Origin: Anaerolineales bacterium
Lineage (GTDB): Bacteria; Chloroflexota; Anaerolineae; Anaerolineales; UBA11579
Reading direction: 5' to 3'
NCBI GenBank assembly: GCA_025450445.1
Contig: JANWHN010000026.1
Span: 1-38,148 of the forward strand
DNA: 38,148 nucleotides
Both the position numbers and the translations under genes were made by a program. Below, piece after piece: positions 16,367-25,186 of this stretch. The notes under the pieces are model-generated. The model ran no database searches, was not told the DNA's origin, and was given only the letters and a program-made list of their open reading frames with translations. Every line of letters starts with the position of its first letter. The first letter of the stretch is position 1.

Positions 16367-17782
16367 CTAGATAAATTCTCCAAGCCCGCGATGCAAATAT
16401 TCGCCTCCGCCCGCGCGGCCCAGCCAGTGCTCGCCATCTACGATCATTTGGCCGCGCAAGAAAACTTTCTCCGGAAAGCCTTTCAGTTTCCAACCCTCGA
16501 ACAAGTTGTAATCAGTGCGCTGATGGCTGTGGGCGCGGCCGTAAGTAAGCTCGCGTTCCGGATCCCAAATGACGATGTCTGCATCCGATCCTGGCTGCAG
16601 CGCCCCCTTGCGCGGATAAAGCCCGAAGATCTTCGCCGGATTTGCGCTGGTGAATTGGACGAATTGCTGTGGCGTAATCTTGCCCGCACCAACGCCATAT
16701 GTCCACAGGATCGGCAGGCGGTCACCAACCATCGGCAACCCATTGGGAATCTTCGTGAAATCGTTGGCGCCCAGTTCCTTGCCAGGGATGGCTACTCGTT
16801 TGCCTTCGTAGTCGATCGGTTTTGTGCCATCGAAAAAGAATGGGCAATGGTCCGTGCCAATAACCTGGAATTCGTCCGCAGCTACCGCATTCCATAATCC
16901 AGAGTTGTCTTCTTTAGTGCGCATAGGCGGCGAGCAGATCCATTTGGCGCCATCGGGCTTGGCTAGATCATCTTCGCTGAAAAAAAGGTATTGCGGGCAA
17001 GTCTCGCCCATTACCTTCACTCCGCGCTCACGCGCATAGCGAAGTTGATCGGCTTCGCCAGCGCTGTTCATATGCACGATATACAACGGGGAGCTAGCCT
17101 GCGCTGCAAGGGCGCTGCCGCGCAGCACCGCGTCCACGCCGCCCCAAGCCGGCCGCGTGCGGGCATGATATTCAGCCGATGTGTGACCGGCCGCCAAAGC
17201 CTGGTCTACAAGCACGTCGATAACATCCCCGTTTTCGGCGTGCAGCATCGGCAGCATGCCGTGCTCGCGGACTAGCTGCATCACGCGGAAGATCTCGCCG
17301 TCCTGCAATCGCAAGCGGCCGTTGTAAGCCATGAACATTTTCAACGTGGAGATGCCCATCTTGAGCAACTTTGGAATCTCGTCGATGACATCGTCGTTGA
17401 GCCGAGTGATATTGGCATGAAAACCCCAGTCAACCGCAGCTTTGCCATCGGCTTTCGCGTGCCAGGCCTCAACGCCGGCCTTCAGCGAGCCGTTTTCCAG
17501 CTGCGGCACAAAATCCATAACGGTCGTGGTCCCGCCGAAAGCCGCAGCTTTGTGGCCAGTGTAATGATCGTCTGAGGAAACGGTCTCAAACATCTCCAGA
17601 TCGAAATGAGTGTGCGGATCAACGCCGCCGGGCATCAAGAGCTTGCCGGACGCGTCAAGGACCGCAGCGCCTTGTGCATTCAATCCCGGTCCCACCTCGA
17701 TGATCTTCTCGCCATCGATGCGGATATCGGCGGCGAAGCTGCCCTCAGCGGTGACCAGGGTGCCGGATTTGATCAGCAGCAT
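16367..17782 (-). CDS. hydA: Dihydropyrimidinase / D-hydantoinase
   Basis: A 471-residue amidohydrolase that opens six-membered dihydropyrimidine or five-membered hydantoin rings. Metal ligands H57 and H59 lie in GGVDPHTHF and the carbamylated lysine is K148 in TLKMFMAYNG; FGGTTTVMDF and the ICSPPMR block are also typical. A tail segment after residue 440 (GQMIVDGEHWLGRAGGGEYLHRG) is the usual dihydropyrimidinase ending. The ATG overlaps the upstream stop by one base (TAATG). The hydA/hyuA gene of the E. coli purine/urate cluster belongs to this family, which fits the neighbouring YgeY, YgeW and carbamate kinase. Its actual ring substrate here (hydantoin, allantoin-like or pyrimidine) is open. 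Confidence 0.9.
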   Translation of the reverse strand: MLLIKSGTLVTAEGSFAADIRIDGEKIIEVGPGLNAQGAAVLDASGKLLMPGGVDPHTHFDLEMFETVSSDDHYTGHKAAAFGGTTTVMDFVPQLENGSLKAGVEAWHAKADGKAAVDWGFHANITRLNDDVIDEIPKLLKMGISTLKMFMAYNGRLRLQDGEIFRVMQLVREHGMLPMLHAENGDVIDVLVDQALAAGHTSAEYHARTRPAWGGVDAVLRGSALAAQASSPLYIVHMNSAGEADQLRYARERGVKVMGETCPQYLFFSEDDLAKPDGAKWICSPPMRTKEDNSGLWNAVAADEFQVIGTDHCPFFFDGTKPIDYEGKRVAIPGKELGANDFTKIPNGLPMVGDRLPILWTYGVGAGKITPQQFVQFTSANPAKIFGLYPRKGALQPGSDADIVIWDPERELTYGRAHSHQRTDYNLFEGWKLKGFPEKVFLRGQMIVDGEHWLGRAGGGEYLHRGLGEFI

Positions 17783-18354
17783 TAAGCTTGATTATCGAAA
17801 AAGGCTGACCCGTCCCCACGCATGGCGAACAAGGCGAGCAACTGCGGGTCAATGGGCAACTCAGGCAAACCTTGAGTTTTGTACTGTTGATGTTTTAAAG
17901 CTTTCTCGCGCAGTGCTTTGTAGATCAATGGTTTCTCGTGTTCAGGAATACCGAGATCATCAATGCTGTTTGCGGAGCTTAACAACTCGCCGGTGGTGTA
18001 AAAGAATGTGATCCGTTTCCAATCGCCCGCAGGAATCGGGCGCTTCAAAGCTTCAACCGCGCCCAATTGCATTTTGAAATATTCATCGTTTGCGCGGGGA
18101 TGATCGAGTTCATCTTTGAAAAGTTGAGCGCGGGTGGTCAGCTCATGCCCCTTTACCTCTGCAACTAATTCAATACGCCACTTGTGATCGTCCCCAAAAA
18201 TAGCCGGCTGATAAAAAGCCAAGAAATCGGGAGCAACAATTTTTGGCGATGAGATCAGCGGAATGCGGTACCAACCGAGCACTCGGGCGATCTCCAGATC
18301 GCGCGGTGAAGGTAAAAAAGCGACGAGAACTAAATCGTTGGGCGCGGGCAGCAT
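17782..18354 (-). CDS. Uncharacterised 190-residue protein in the purine array
   Basis: A soluble protein without signal or membrane helices. Conserved-looking blocks are RDLEIARVLGWYRIPL near the N-terminus, LAFYQPAIFGDDHKW, and LVAEVKGHEL, followed by HPRANDEYFKMQLG and WKRITFFYTTGE. The ExK in AEVKG after a preceding Asp pair is faintly like a PD-(D/E)XK core but this is not enough for a call. I have seen similar hypothetical proteins in Chloroflexota in general, without a known role. The start is the ATG at 18354; a TTG at 18366 is possible. It follows the PLP-enzyme gene by 30 bases, and a TACAAT box at 18369-18364 could give an internal promoter. Its stop overlaps the dihydropyrimidinase start. 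Confidence 0.75.
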   Translation of the reverse strand: MLPAPNDLVLVAFLPSPRDLEIARVLGWYRIPLISSPKIVAPDFLAFYQPAIFGDDHKWRIELVAEVKGHELTTRAQLFKDELDHPRANDEYFKMQLGAVEALKRPIPAGDWKRITFFYTTGELLSSANSIDDLGIPEHEKPLIYKALREKALKHQQYKTQGLPELPIDPQLLALFAMRGDGSAFFDNQA

Positions 18355-18384
18355 ACCTGTCCGCAATTGTACACGCGGGAAAAT

Positions 18385-19845
18385 TTAGTTATTCAGTCCG
18401 ACGCGGCCGTTGAATTCATCGATCAGCGCGTCGATCTCCGGTCCCTGGCGCTGGACGCTGGTCCAATAATCATCGTCGTTCCATTGCGCCTGGATCTCTT
18501 CGTAGGTGCGGCCTTGCTGCTCGACCCAGGTGTAGTATTTGAGGTTATGGATGCGACGGCGATCCTGCTCGCTGAGCTCCAACATATTATCGGTCGTCTC
18601 GCCTTGTAGGTAGCGAGTTTGGTCGGCGATGGCATTTTCTTCCGAGTAGTCGCCCATCTCCGCTTGCATCTCGTGTAACCGGCTGCCATAAAGTTCCATT
18701 GAATCCGTGAGCACGGTCAGCAGCACATCCTCCGACCCGAGATCGTAGTACTTCGCCATCTTGATACATGACAGCATGTTGCAAATGCCAGAGAAGCCGA
18801 TCAGGTTAAGTTGATTCACGACTGATTCGGGCACGCCGCTTTTCACCAGCTGGGCGCGTCCGGCCGGCTCGTTGAACAGCCGCGCCAAATTCACCACGGC
18901 GTTGTCATCGATGGCTGTGACCATATCGGTGCTCTTGAGGTTATGGATCCAGGGCACATGTTTGTCGCCAATGCCCTCGATGCGATGGGAGCCGAAGCCG
19001 TTCTCCAGCAATGTGGGGCATTGCAGCGCCTCGGCGGCAGCAACTTTGCTGGCTGGGAAGAGCTGTTTCATGTAATCGCCGCTGGCAATCGTGCCGGCCG
19101 ACCCAGTGGAAAGCGCCAAGCCGTGATATTGTCCCTTCCCAAGCTCCCGATCCAAAACGTCATACATCGCATGGCCGGTGACGTCGTAGTGCCACAAATA
19201 ATTGCCAAATTCTTCGAATTGGTTGAAGATCATCAGGTCTTGCCCGGATTCGCGCAGTTCCCAACACTTGTCGAAAATTTCCTTGACGTTGGATTCGCTG
19301 CCCGGTGTCTTGATCACTTCGCCAGCCACCTTGGACAGCCAGTCGAATCGCTCTTTGCTCATGCCCTCGGGCAGAATGGCGATCGATTGCGTGCCCAGCA
19401 AGGCCGAGTCATAAGCGCCGCCGCGGCAATAGTTTCCCGTAGAGGGCCATACTGCTTTTTGGGTCGTGGGGTCGAATTGTCCTGTCACCAAACGCGGCAC
19501 CAAGCAAGCGAACGCCGCTCCAACCTTATGCGCTCCCGTGGGAAACCACTTGCCGACCAACGCAATGATGCGGGCATTCACTCCAGTTAGGCTGGACGGT
19601 AATTCGATGTAGTTAACTCCGCCGTAACCACCGCCTTTGGGCTTGGGTTCATTCTTCCATGTGATGCGGAATAAATTGCGCGGCTCGACATCCCACAAGC
19701 CGATCTTGGCCAGATCTTCTTTCGCCTTCCCTGGTACTTTGCTAGGGTCTTTTTGTTGGGCGAGTGTTGGAATAATGATGTTTTGCTTGCGTGCCTGCTC
19801 GACGCCGCGCGCCAGGCGAGCCTCAATTTTAGTTAAATCAATCAC
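18385..19845 (-). CDS. Unusual fold-type II PLP-dependent enzyme (cysteine synthase/ammonia-lyase-like)
   Basis: A 486-residue PLP enzyme, longer than cysteine synthase or diaminopropionate ammonia-lyase (about 310-400). The PLP lysine is K107 in PTGAHKVGAA and the phosphate- or substrate-loop is STGNYCRGGAYDS; these correspond to the S-x-K-x-R and S-T-G-N-x-G motifs of the family. A glycine-rich phosphate region is STGSAGTIASGD. A C-terminal extension after about residue 390 is rich in acidic and aromatic residues. The start is a GTG at 19845 overlapping the glycosyltransferase stop by eight bases; a more upstream ATG would overlap further. In E. coli the comparable place is held by YgeX, a diaminopropionate ammonia-lyase; whether this enzyme substitutes for it is inference. 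Confidence 0.75.
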   Translation of the reverse strand: MIDLTKIEARLARGVEQARKQNIIIPTLAQQKDPSKVPGKAKEDLAKIGLWDVEPRNLFRITWKNEPKPKGGGYGGVNYIELPSSLTGVNARIIALVGKWFPTGAHKVGAAFACLVPRLVTGQFDPTTQKAVWPSTGNYCRGGAYDSALLGTQSIAILPEGMSKERFDWLSKVAGEVIKTPGSESNVKEIFDKCWELRESGQDLMIFNQFEEFGNYLWHYDVTGHAMYDVLDRELGKGQYHGLALSTGSAGTIASGDYMKQLFPASKVAAAEALQCPTLLENGFGSHRIEGIGDKHVPWIHNLKSTDMVTAIDDNAVVNLARLFNEPAGRAQLVKSGVPESVVNQLNLIGFSGICNMLSCIKMAKYYDLGSEDVLLTVLTDSMELYGSRLHEMQAEMGDYSEENAIADQTRYLQGETTDNMLELSEQDRRRIHNLKYYTWVEQQGRTYEEIQAQWNDDDYWTSVQRQGPEIDALIDEFNGRVGLNN

Positions 19846-20800
19846 GGCGCTTTTTCTTCCTAACCACATCATCCGGACCCGAGCGCACAATATAGAGCGG
19901 CCGCCCGCGGGCTTCGTCGTAAACCCGACCGATGTACTCGCCAAGTGTCCCCAGCGAGATCAACTGCACGCCGCCAAAGAACAGCACCGCGATCAACGTG
20001 CTGGCTTGACCTAGAAAAGCTTCATTGCCGGACAAGCGCAATACGATAACGGCGGCAATGCCTAACAAGGCGAGTCCGGCAGACACAAATCCAATATACG
20101 TAGCTAACTGAAGCGGAAAAAATGAAAAGCCGGTGATCGCGGTCAGAGCAAGCCTGAGCATGCTCTTCAAAGGATAGTGCGTCTGGCCGGCAAAACGCGG
20201 CGAACGATCGTAAGGCACGCCCACCTGGCGGAACCCAACCCATGCCGACATGCCGCGCAGAAAACGATGATGCTCCGGCATTTGGTTGAGCACATCCACC
20301 ACCCGCCGGTCCATTAACCGGAAGTCGCCCGTATCCAGCGGAATGTCGACCTCGGTGATGCGATTGATAACGCGATAGAACGCGGCCGCGGTGGCGCGTT
20401 TGAAGAACGACTCGCCTTTGCGCTGCCTGCGTACGGCGTAAACAACCTCGTAACCATCGCGCCAATTGGCTATCAGTTCAGGAATGACCTCAGGCGGATC
20501 CTGCAGATCGGCGTCCACCAGGATGACCGCCTGACCGCGGGCGTATTCCATCCCGGCTGTCACCGCGATCTGGTGGCCAAAATTACGAGCGAAGATCACC
20601 GGGCGAATGTGTTTATCTTTTTTCGCAAATTGCAACAAAATCTCGGCCGTGCGGTCTTTAGAACCGTCGTCGACAATAACGAGCTCCCATGATTCGCCCA
20701 GCTTCTTCATCACCGCGCTGGTGCGGGCGATAAATTCGGGCAGCGTCTCGGCTTCGTTGTAAGCGGGCGCTACTAATGAGAAGACCAGTTGCGGGCTAAT
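19838..20800 (-). CDS. Family 2 glycosyltransferase, GtrB/dolichyl-phosphate-mannose synthase-like
   Basis: A 320-residue membrane-anchored GT2 enzyme that moves a sugar to a polyprenyl phosphate or lipid. Motifs are VAPAYNEAETLPEF, VIVDDGSKDRT, the metal-binding VDADLQDPPEV, and two C-terminal helices followed by GTLGEYIGRVYDEARGRP. The conserved N-terminal strand lies upstream of every ATG, GTG or TTG in frame: after an in-frame TGA only ATT (20800) or CTG (20788) can start it. ATT is preceded by GAGG at six bases and overlaps the upstream TAG (ATTAG), so I place the start there. A GTG at 20713 would delete the first strand. A glycosyltransferase inside a catabolic array is unexpected. Confidence 0.8.
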   Translation of the reverse strand: MSPQLVFSLVAPAYNEAETLPEFIARTSAVMKKLGESWELVIVDDGSKDRTAEILLQFAKKDKHIRPVIFARNFGHQIAVTAGMEYARGQAVILVDADLQDPPEVIPELIANWRDGYEVVYAVRRQRKGESFFKRATAAAFYRVINRITEVDIPLDTGDFRLMDRRVVDVLNQMPEHHRFLRGMSAWVGFRQVGVPYDRSPRFAGQTHYPLKSMLRLALTAITGFSFFPLQLATYIGFVSAGLALLGIAAVIVLRLSGNEAFLGQASTLIAVLFFGGVQLISLGTLGEYIGRVYDEARGRPLYIVRSGPDDVVRKKKRRD

Positions 20801-22025
20801 GAAATACCTCGATAGCGCGCTTCAGCGCAGCCAGGGTTGGCTCGATCACCTGGGCCTGTCCCGCCACCTTGGCCGCTGCGCCCACATCTTTCAATCCGCT
20901 ACCTGTATTGAGCACTAAGACTGGGTCTCCAGCCCCGATTAAACCCGAATTTAGCGCGGCGCGCAGCCCGGCGAATGCAGCAGCCCCGGCCGGCTCGGCA
21001 AAGATGCCGTGGCGGCCCAGCTCGGCGATCGCATTCAAAATTTCCTGGTCTGGAACTTTGATGTAGGCTCCGCCAGTTTGCGTTGCGGCGCGCAGGCCAC
21101 GCAAACCGTCGCTGGGCATATCCACCGAAATACTATCGGCCAGGGTTGTTGATTTGACGGGAGTGATCGATTCGACGCCGGCATCAAACGCATTCGTGAT
21201 CGCCGCCGAGCCGTCAGACTGAACTCCAAATAAATGTGGCATTTGTTCGATCCAACCTAGGGCCAGTAGATCCTTGAACCCTTTGTGGACGCCGGCGATG
21301 ATATTGCCATCACCTACTGAAATGAAAATGCTGAGCGGCTTTTTCTGTTCGGGAACCTGCTCCCAGATCTCGAACGCGGCGGTCTTTTTGCCTTCGGTGG
21401 TAAAGGGGTTGTAGCCTGTGTTGCGGCAGTACCAACCAAATTCAGCAGCGGCTTCTTTCGCTAGCGCGGTGGCCGCGCCGTAGTTGCCATCCACCAATAG
21501 CACGCGTGCGCCGAAGATCAAAAGCTGCGCCACTTTAGCTGGCGGCGCGGTTTTGGGTGCGAAGATCACAGCTTGCGCGCCAGCCGCGGCGGCCATGCCG
21601 GCCAGCGCCGCTCCGGCGTTCCCGGTGGAGGCGGTCATTGTGATCTCCGCGCCGATCTGTTGCGCACGCGCAATGACAACTGCAGATGCGCGGTCTTTGA
21701 AGGATGCAGTCGGATTGCTGCTCTCGTCTTTAATCCACAAATTTTTGAGGTTTAGCGAGCGCGCCAAAGCTTTTGGCTCGAATACCGGTGTCCAGCCGAC
21801 CGCTCGCATTGGCGTCCCGTGGTGGCCAGGTTCGTCTATGGGCAATAAAGGCAAATAGCGCCATATCGAAAAATCTGTCGATTTTCGAATCGCGTCTGCT
21901 TTAAGTCCACTGAAATCCTGGACCATGTCGAGGACACCGTTGTCCTTGGGGCAAAGGTAAGTGACCTCATCGGGGCCATACTCGCTGCCGCAGACAGAAC
22001 ACTTATAGCCTTTGAATTTTTGCAT
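20796..22025 (-). CDS. Threonine synthase-like PLP enzyme
   Basis: A 409-residue fold-type II PLP enzyme. The N-terminus has a zinc-ribbon-like C9-x2-C12 and C25. The PLP lysine is K110 in NPTASFKDRAS, and the phosphate loop STGNAGAALAG follows. ISVGDGNIIAGVHKGF and NTGSGLKD complete the threonine synthase pattern. Threonine synthase converts O-phosphohomoserine to threonine, but the setting (between carbamate kinase and a glycosyltransferase, no thrA or thrB) suggests a recruited beta/gamma-elimination or ammonia-lyase function; that is inference. The ATG is five bases after the carbamate kinase stop. A biosynthetic ThrC cannot be excluded. Confidence 0.82.
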   Translation of the reverse strand: MQKFKGYKCSVCGSEYGPDEVTYLCPKDNGVLDMVQDFSGLKADAIRKSTDFSIWRYLPLLPIDEPGHHGTPMRAVGWTPVFEPKALARSLNLKNLWIKDESSNPTASFKDRASAVVIARAQQIGAEITMTASTGNAGAALAGMAAAAGAQAVIFAPKTAPPAKVAQLLIFGARVLLVDGNYGAATALAKEAAAEFGWYCRNTGYNPFTTEGKKTAAFEIWEQVPEQKKPLSIFISVGDGNIIAGVHKGFKDLLALGWIEQMPHLFGVQSDGSAAITNAFDAGVESITPVKSTTLADSISVDMPSDGLRGLRAATQTGGAYIKVPDQEILNAIAELGRHGIFAEPAGAAAFAGLRAALNSGLIGAGDPVLVLNTGSGLKDVGAAAKVAGQAQVIEPTLAALKRAIEVFH

Positions 22026-22030
22026 TCCGA

Positions 22031-22972
22031 CTACGGTAGGATCCAGGTTCCGGTTTCACCGGCGAGGGCGCGGCTGATGTTTGGCGGATCGGTGATCAAA
22101 GCTTTCGGTCCGCCAGCTTTCAAAAATCGAAGCGCGGCTTGCACTTTGGGCAGCATGCTACCGGCGGCGAAATGGCCTTCGGCGATATATTGCTCAGCTT
22201 CGGCAACCGTTATCCGATCGAGATTTTTTTGATCGGGCTTGTTAAAATTAATCGCGACTTTCTCCACTGCCGTCGAGATGAGGAGCAGCTCAGCACCAAG
22301 CTCGCGCGCCAAAAGGCTGGATGCGAAGTCCTTATCGATCACCGCCGCCACGCCGACCAGGTCTCCGTTTTCGTTCTCAATTACAGGAATGCCACCCCCA
22401 CCAACACCAATCACTGTAAAGCCGCTTTCGATCAATTCCTGGATGGCAGGCTTCTCCACAATTTGCATCGGTTCCGGCGAAGCCACAACTTCGCGCCAGC
22501 CGCGCCCGGCATCTTCCACGAAATGCTTGCCTTCTTCCATTCGCTTTTTCGCGGTTGCTTCATCCAAAAAAGAGCCGATCGGTTTGCTCGGTTTCTTGAA
22601 GGCCGGGTCGTTGCGGTCCACGAGGCATTGCGTGACCACAGTGACGGCTTGCTTTTTCATGCCTCGCTTTTCGAATTCATTGTGCAGCGCCTGCTGGAAC
22701 ATATATCCGATCGCCCCCTGCGTATCCGCGCCGCAGTAATCAAGCGGCACCGGATGCAGCTCGTGCAGCGAAAGTTCCGAGCGGCGCAGAATGAAGCCAA
22801 CCTGTGGCCCGTTGCCGTGAGTCAAAACCACGTTCCAACCCTGCGAGATCATCTCGGCCACGTAACTCATCGTTTCGCTGGCCGCCGCATACTGATCCGG
22901 CACAGTCTGGTGCTGCTTATCTTTGATCAGTGCGTTGCCGCCAACGGCAACGACTGCGATCTTGCTTGCCAT
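22031..22972 (-). CDS. arcC: Carbamate kinase
   Basis: A 313-residue carbamate kinase that makes ATP from carbamoyl phosphate and ADP. Signature blocks are VAVGGNALI at the N-terminus, LTHGNGPQVG, and IGVGGGGIPV followed by VAAVIDKDFASSLLA. The catabolic direction fits: a carbamoyltransferase just upstream would release carbamoyl phosphate by phosphorolysis. The ATG at 22972 overlaps the upstream stop by one base (TGATG); a much longer frame to 23164 is noise. It corresponds to yqeA of the E. coli cluster. Confidence 0.93.
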   Translation of the reverse strand: MASKIAVVAVGGNALIKDKQHQTVPDQYAAASETMSYVAEMISQGWNVVLTHGNGPQVGFILRRSELSLHELHPVPLDYCGADTQGAIGYMFQQALHNEFEKRGMKKQAVTVVTQCLVDRNDPAFKKPSKPIGSFLDEATAKKRMEEGKHFVEDAGRGWREVVASPEPMQIVEKPAIQELIESGFTVIGVGGGGIPVIENENGDLVGVAAVIDKDFASSLLARELGAELLLISTAVEKVAINFNKPDQKNLDRITVAEAEQYIAEGHFAAGSMLPKVQAALRFLKAGGPKALITDPPNISRALAGETGTWILP

Positions 22973-23961
22973 CAATAGCCGCCCATCGTGAGTGCCATGA
23001 CCGCCTTCTGCGCATGCAAGCGGTTCTCGGCCTGATCGATGACAGCCGATTGCGGCCCATCGAGAACTTCGTTGGTCACTTCGATATCGCGGTCGGCAGG
23101 CAACGGATGCATGAAGATCGCATCCTTGTGCGCCACCGACATTTTGTCCGCGTCGGTGATCCATTCTTTGTGCTGATCCTGCATCTGCTTGCCCTTTTCA
23201 GCATCAGTGGTGGTGAGCAGCGGTCCCCACGACTTGGCGTAAATTACATCCCCGTCTTTGAAACTTTCTTTCATATCATTGACCACATCGAAGCCTGTCT
23301 TGTGTTCCTTGGCTTGATCCTTGGCTTGCTGGACAATATCGGGCATCAATTCAAATCCCTTGGGATACGCCAGCACTACATCGGCACCGAACCGCGGCAG
23401 CTGCAGGATCAATGATTGCGGAACGGAGATCGGCTTCAGGTAGCTGGCTGCATACGCCCAGGAAACTACGACCCGCTTGCCGCGCAGATCGCGGACTTTG
23501 AAGCGTTCCATCATGGTCATGATGTCGGCTAGACATTGGTGCGGATGATAGACCTCACATTGCATGTTGAGCACCGGCACACGCGAAGCCTCGGCCACAA
23601 GGTTGAGATAGCGGTTGCCAACGCCCCACTCAACATGGCGGATGGCGATGGCATCGAAGTAGCGCCCGTAGATGGCGCCTAGCTCGCGTTCTGTGTCACC
23701 GTGCGAGATCTGAGTGGTGCGCGATTCGATGAATGCGCCATGGCCGCCTAATTGGGCCATGCCGGCTTCGAACGAGCCGCGGGTGCGCGTGCTGGAATAA
23801 AAGAAGAGCATCGCCAGTACCTGGTCGCGTAAAAGCGCGTGCGGCTCGCGCGCTGCCAGCTTCTTTTTCAAATCCCAGGCTAGGTTGAGAACCTCGTCAA
23901 CTTCTGCCTTGCTGAAATCCAGATCGCCAATGAAATCTCTGCCGCGTAAGCTGCTTGCCAT
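22972..23961 (-). CDS. ygeW: YgeW-like carbamoyltransferase
   Basis: A 330-residue aspartate/ornithine carbamoyltransferase-fold enzyme. The carbamoyl-phosphate motif SSTRTR is at residues 56-61 and HPHQ at 139-142. The second half follows the YgeW pattern: WAYAASYLKPISVPQ, RFGADVVLAYPKGFELMPDIV and FKDGDVIYAKSWGP. The FMHPLPADRDIEV block replaces the HCLP ornithine-binding motif of OTCase, so the acceptor is not simply ornithine. YgeW is known as a transcarbamylase of unknown or unusual substrate in the purine/urate cluster, thought to phosphorolyse a ureido compound. The ATG at 23961 has GGAG seven bases before it and follows the ygeY stop by one base. Confidence 0.87.
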   Translation of the reverse strand: MASSLRGRDFIGDLDFSKAEVDEVLNLAWDLKKKLAAREPHALLRDQVLAMLFFYSSTRTRGSFEAGMAQLGGHGAFIESRTTQISHGDTERELGAIYGRYFDAIAIRHVEWGVGNRYLNLVAEASRVPVLNMQCEVYHPHQCLADIMTMMERFKVRDLRGKRVVVSWAYAASYLKPISVPQSLILQLPRFGADVVLAYPKGFELMPDIVQQAKDQAKEHKTGFDVVNDMKESFKDGDVIYAKSWGPLLTTTDAEKGKQMQDQHKEWITDADKMSVAHKDAIFMHPLPADRDIEVTNEVLDGPQSAVIDQAENRLHAQKAVMALTMGGY

Positions 23962-23962
23962 G

Positions 23963-25186
23963 TTATTTCTCCGTTGTGGAATCCAAGATTGTTGGTAACA
24001 ATGCGTAAAACTCCGTGGCTTTGACCACGTCATCCAATCGCACCGAATCTTCGTTTGTGTGGGCGGTCACTTCATCGCCCGGGCCAAACCCAATGCTCGG
24101 GATCTGCGCCTTGCCCATCCAGTAGGTACCGTTGGTGCTGAAGTTCCATTTGCCGCTAGGCGCATCAGCCAGACCCAGCAGCTTGCGGGTTTCTTGCCCG
24201 GCCGCCACCAGCGGATGCTTCTCGTCCAGAGCCCAGGCTGGGAAGTACTTGTCGACTGGGTAGACGAAACCTGTATATGAGGGGTCATCGTAGAACAATT
24301 CTTTCACTTCAATACTCCCGCGCTGGTCGGCTGGGATCAATGCTTCCACCTGCTTTACGGCCTCGGCTTTGTCCTCACCAAACGTCAGCCGTCGGTCGAT
24401 AAGCAAGGTGGCTTCGTCCGGCACCGCATTAATACTGGCCGTTCGCACCAGCATGTCGCTGACCGTGATCTTCCCGTTGCCCAGGAACGGATCATCGCCC
24501 AACTGCGGCTCCAGATCGCGGATTTTCTCGATCATCGGTAGCAGTTTGTAGATGGCGTTATCGCCGAGCTGGTTGCTGGCGGCATGGGCGCTGCGCCCCT
24601 TTGCCACCACTTTCATTTCAACGCGGCCTTTATGCCCGCGATACACCTGCATCTTTGTCGGCTCGCCAATGACGACGAAATCGGGCCGCACACCGGGATC
24701 GATTTCGACGAAGGTGTTGGGAGCGATGCCGTCGCACCACTCTTCCATGTTGCCGAAGTAATAGGCGGTCCAGCCTTCCAACAAACCAAGATCGCGGGCG
24801 ATCGCTAAGGCGTAGACCATCCCCGGCGTGGAGCCCTTCTCATCGCACGCGCCGCGAGCGAACAGAACCCCGTCCTCAACTTTACCCACGAACGGATCCC
24901 AACCCCATTCCTTCGGATCGCCTACGCCCACCGTGTCGATATGCGAATCCAACACTATGACCCGTTTGCCGTTACCGATGCGGCCGAGGATATTTCCCAT
25001 CTTGTCGAAGCGCACCTCGTCATATTTGAGGGCTCGCATTTCTTGCGCTACCCGCTCCCCCACCGGCCCGATCTTGGAATCCATGCTGGGGATGGCGACG
25101 ATGTCGTGCATAAATTGCACGATGCGCTCGCGTTGAGCTTCCACACGAGCGTGAATTTCTTTAGCTAGAGCTTGCTTATCGACCAT
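23963..25186 (-). CDS. ygeY: YgeY-family M20 metallohydrolase
   Basis: A 407-residue M20/ArgE/DapE-type zinc hydrolase. Metal and catalytic residues follow the M20 pattern: H82 and D84 (DSHIDTVG), bridging D115 (ARGACDEKG), catalytic and metal E148/E149 (NMEEWCDG), E175 (IGEPTK), and a C-terminal His in TAHTNED. The blocks VYRGHKGRVEM, GDNAIYKLLPMIE, DRRLTFGE and KWNFSTNGTYWMG are characteristic of YgeY rather than DapE or ArgE. YgeY is part of the conserved ygeW-ygeX-ygeY-ssnA-hyuA purine catabolic set, often linked to selenium-dependent molybdenum hydroxylases. The start codon follows the GntR stop with no gap (TAAATG). Confidence 0.92.
   Translation of the reverse strand: MVDKQALAKEIHARVEAQRERIVQFMHDIVAIPSMDSKIGPVGERVAQEMRALKYDEVRFDKMGNILGRIGNGKRVIVLDSHIDTVGVGDPKEWGWDPFVGKVEDGVLFARGACDEKGSTPGMVYALAIARDLGLLEGWTAYYFGNMEEWCDGIAPNTFVEIDPGVRPDFVVIGEPTKMQVYRGHKGRVEMKVVAKGRSAHAASNQLGDNAIYKLLPMIEKIRDLEPQLGDDPFLGNGKITVSDMLVRTASINAVPDEATLLIDRRLTFGEDKAEAVKQVEALIPADQRGSIEVKELFYDDPSYTGFVYPVDKYFPAWALDEKHPLVAAGQETRKLLGLADAPSGKWNFSTNGTYWMGKAQIPSIGFGPGDEVTAHTNEDSVRLDDVVKATEFYALLPTILDSTTEK

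Noticed and set aside
15669-16370. A 233-codon plus-strand open frame opposite the NuoL-like gene
   Set aside because: Low-complexity Arg/Ser/Ala-rich translation with no family features; it is the antisense frame of a membrane protein with clear helices and operon context.
22973-23164. N-terminal extension of carbamate kinase
   Set aside because: The extension lies in another frame of the YgeW-like gene, is Arg/His/Gly-rich, and the family start (KIAVVAVGGNAL) fits the ATG at 22972.
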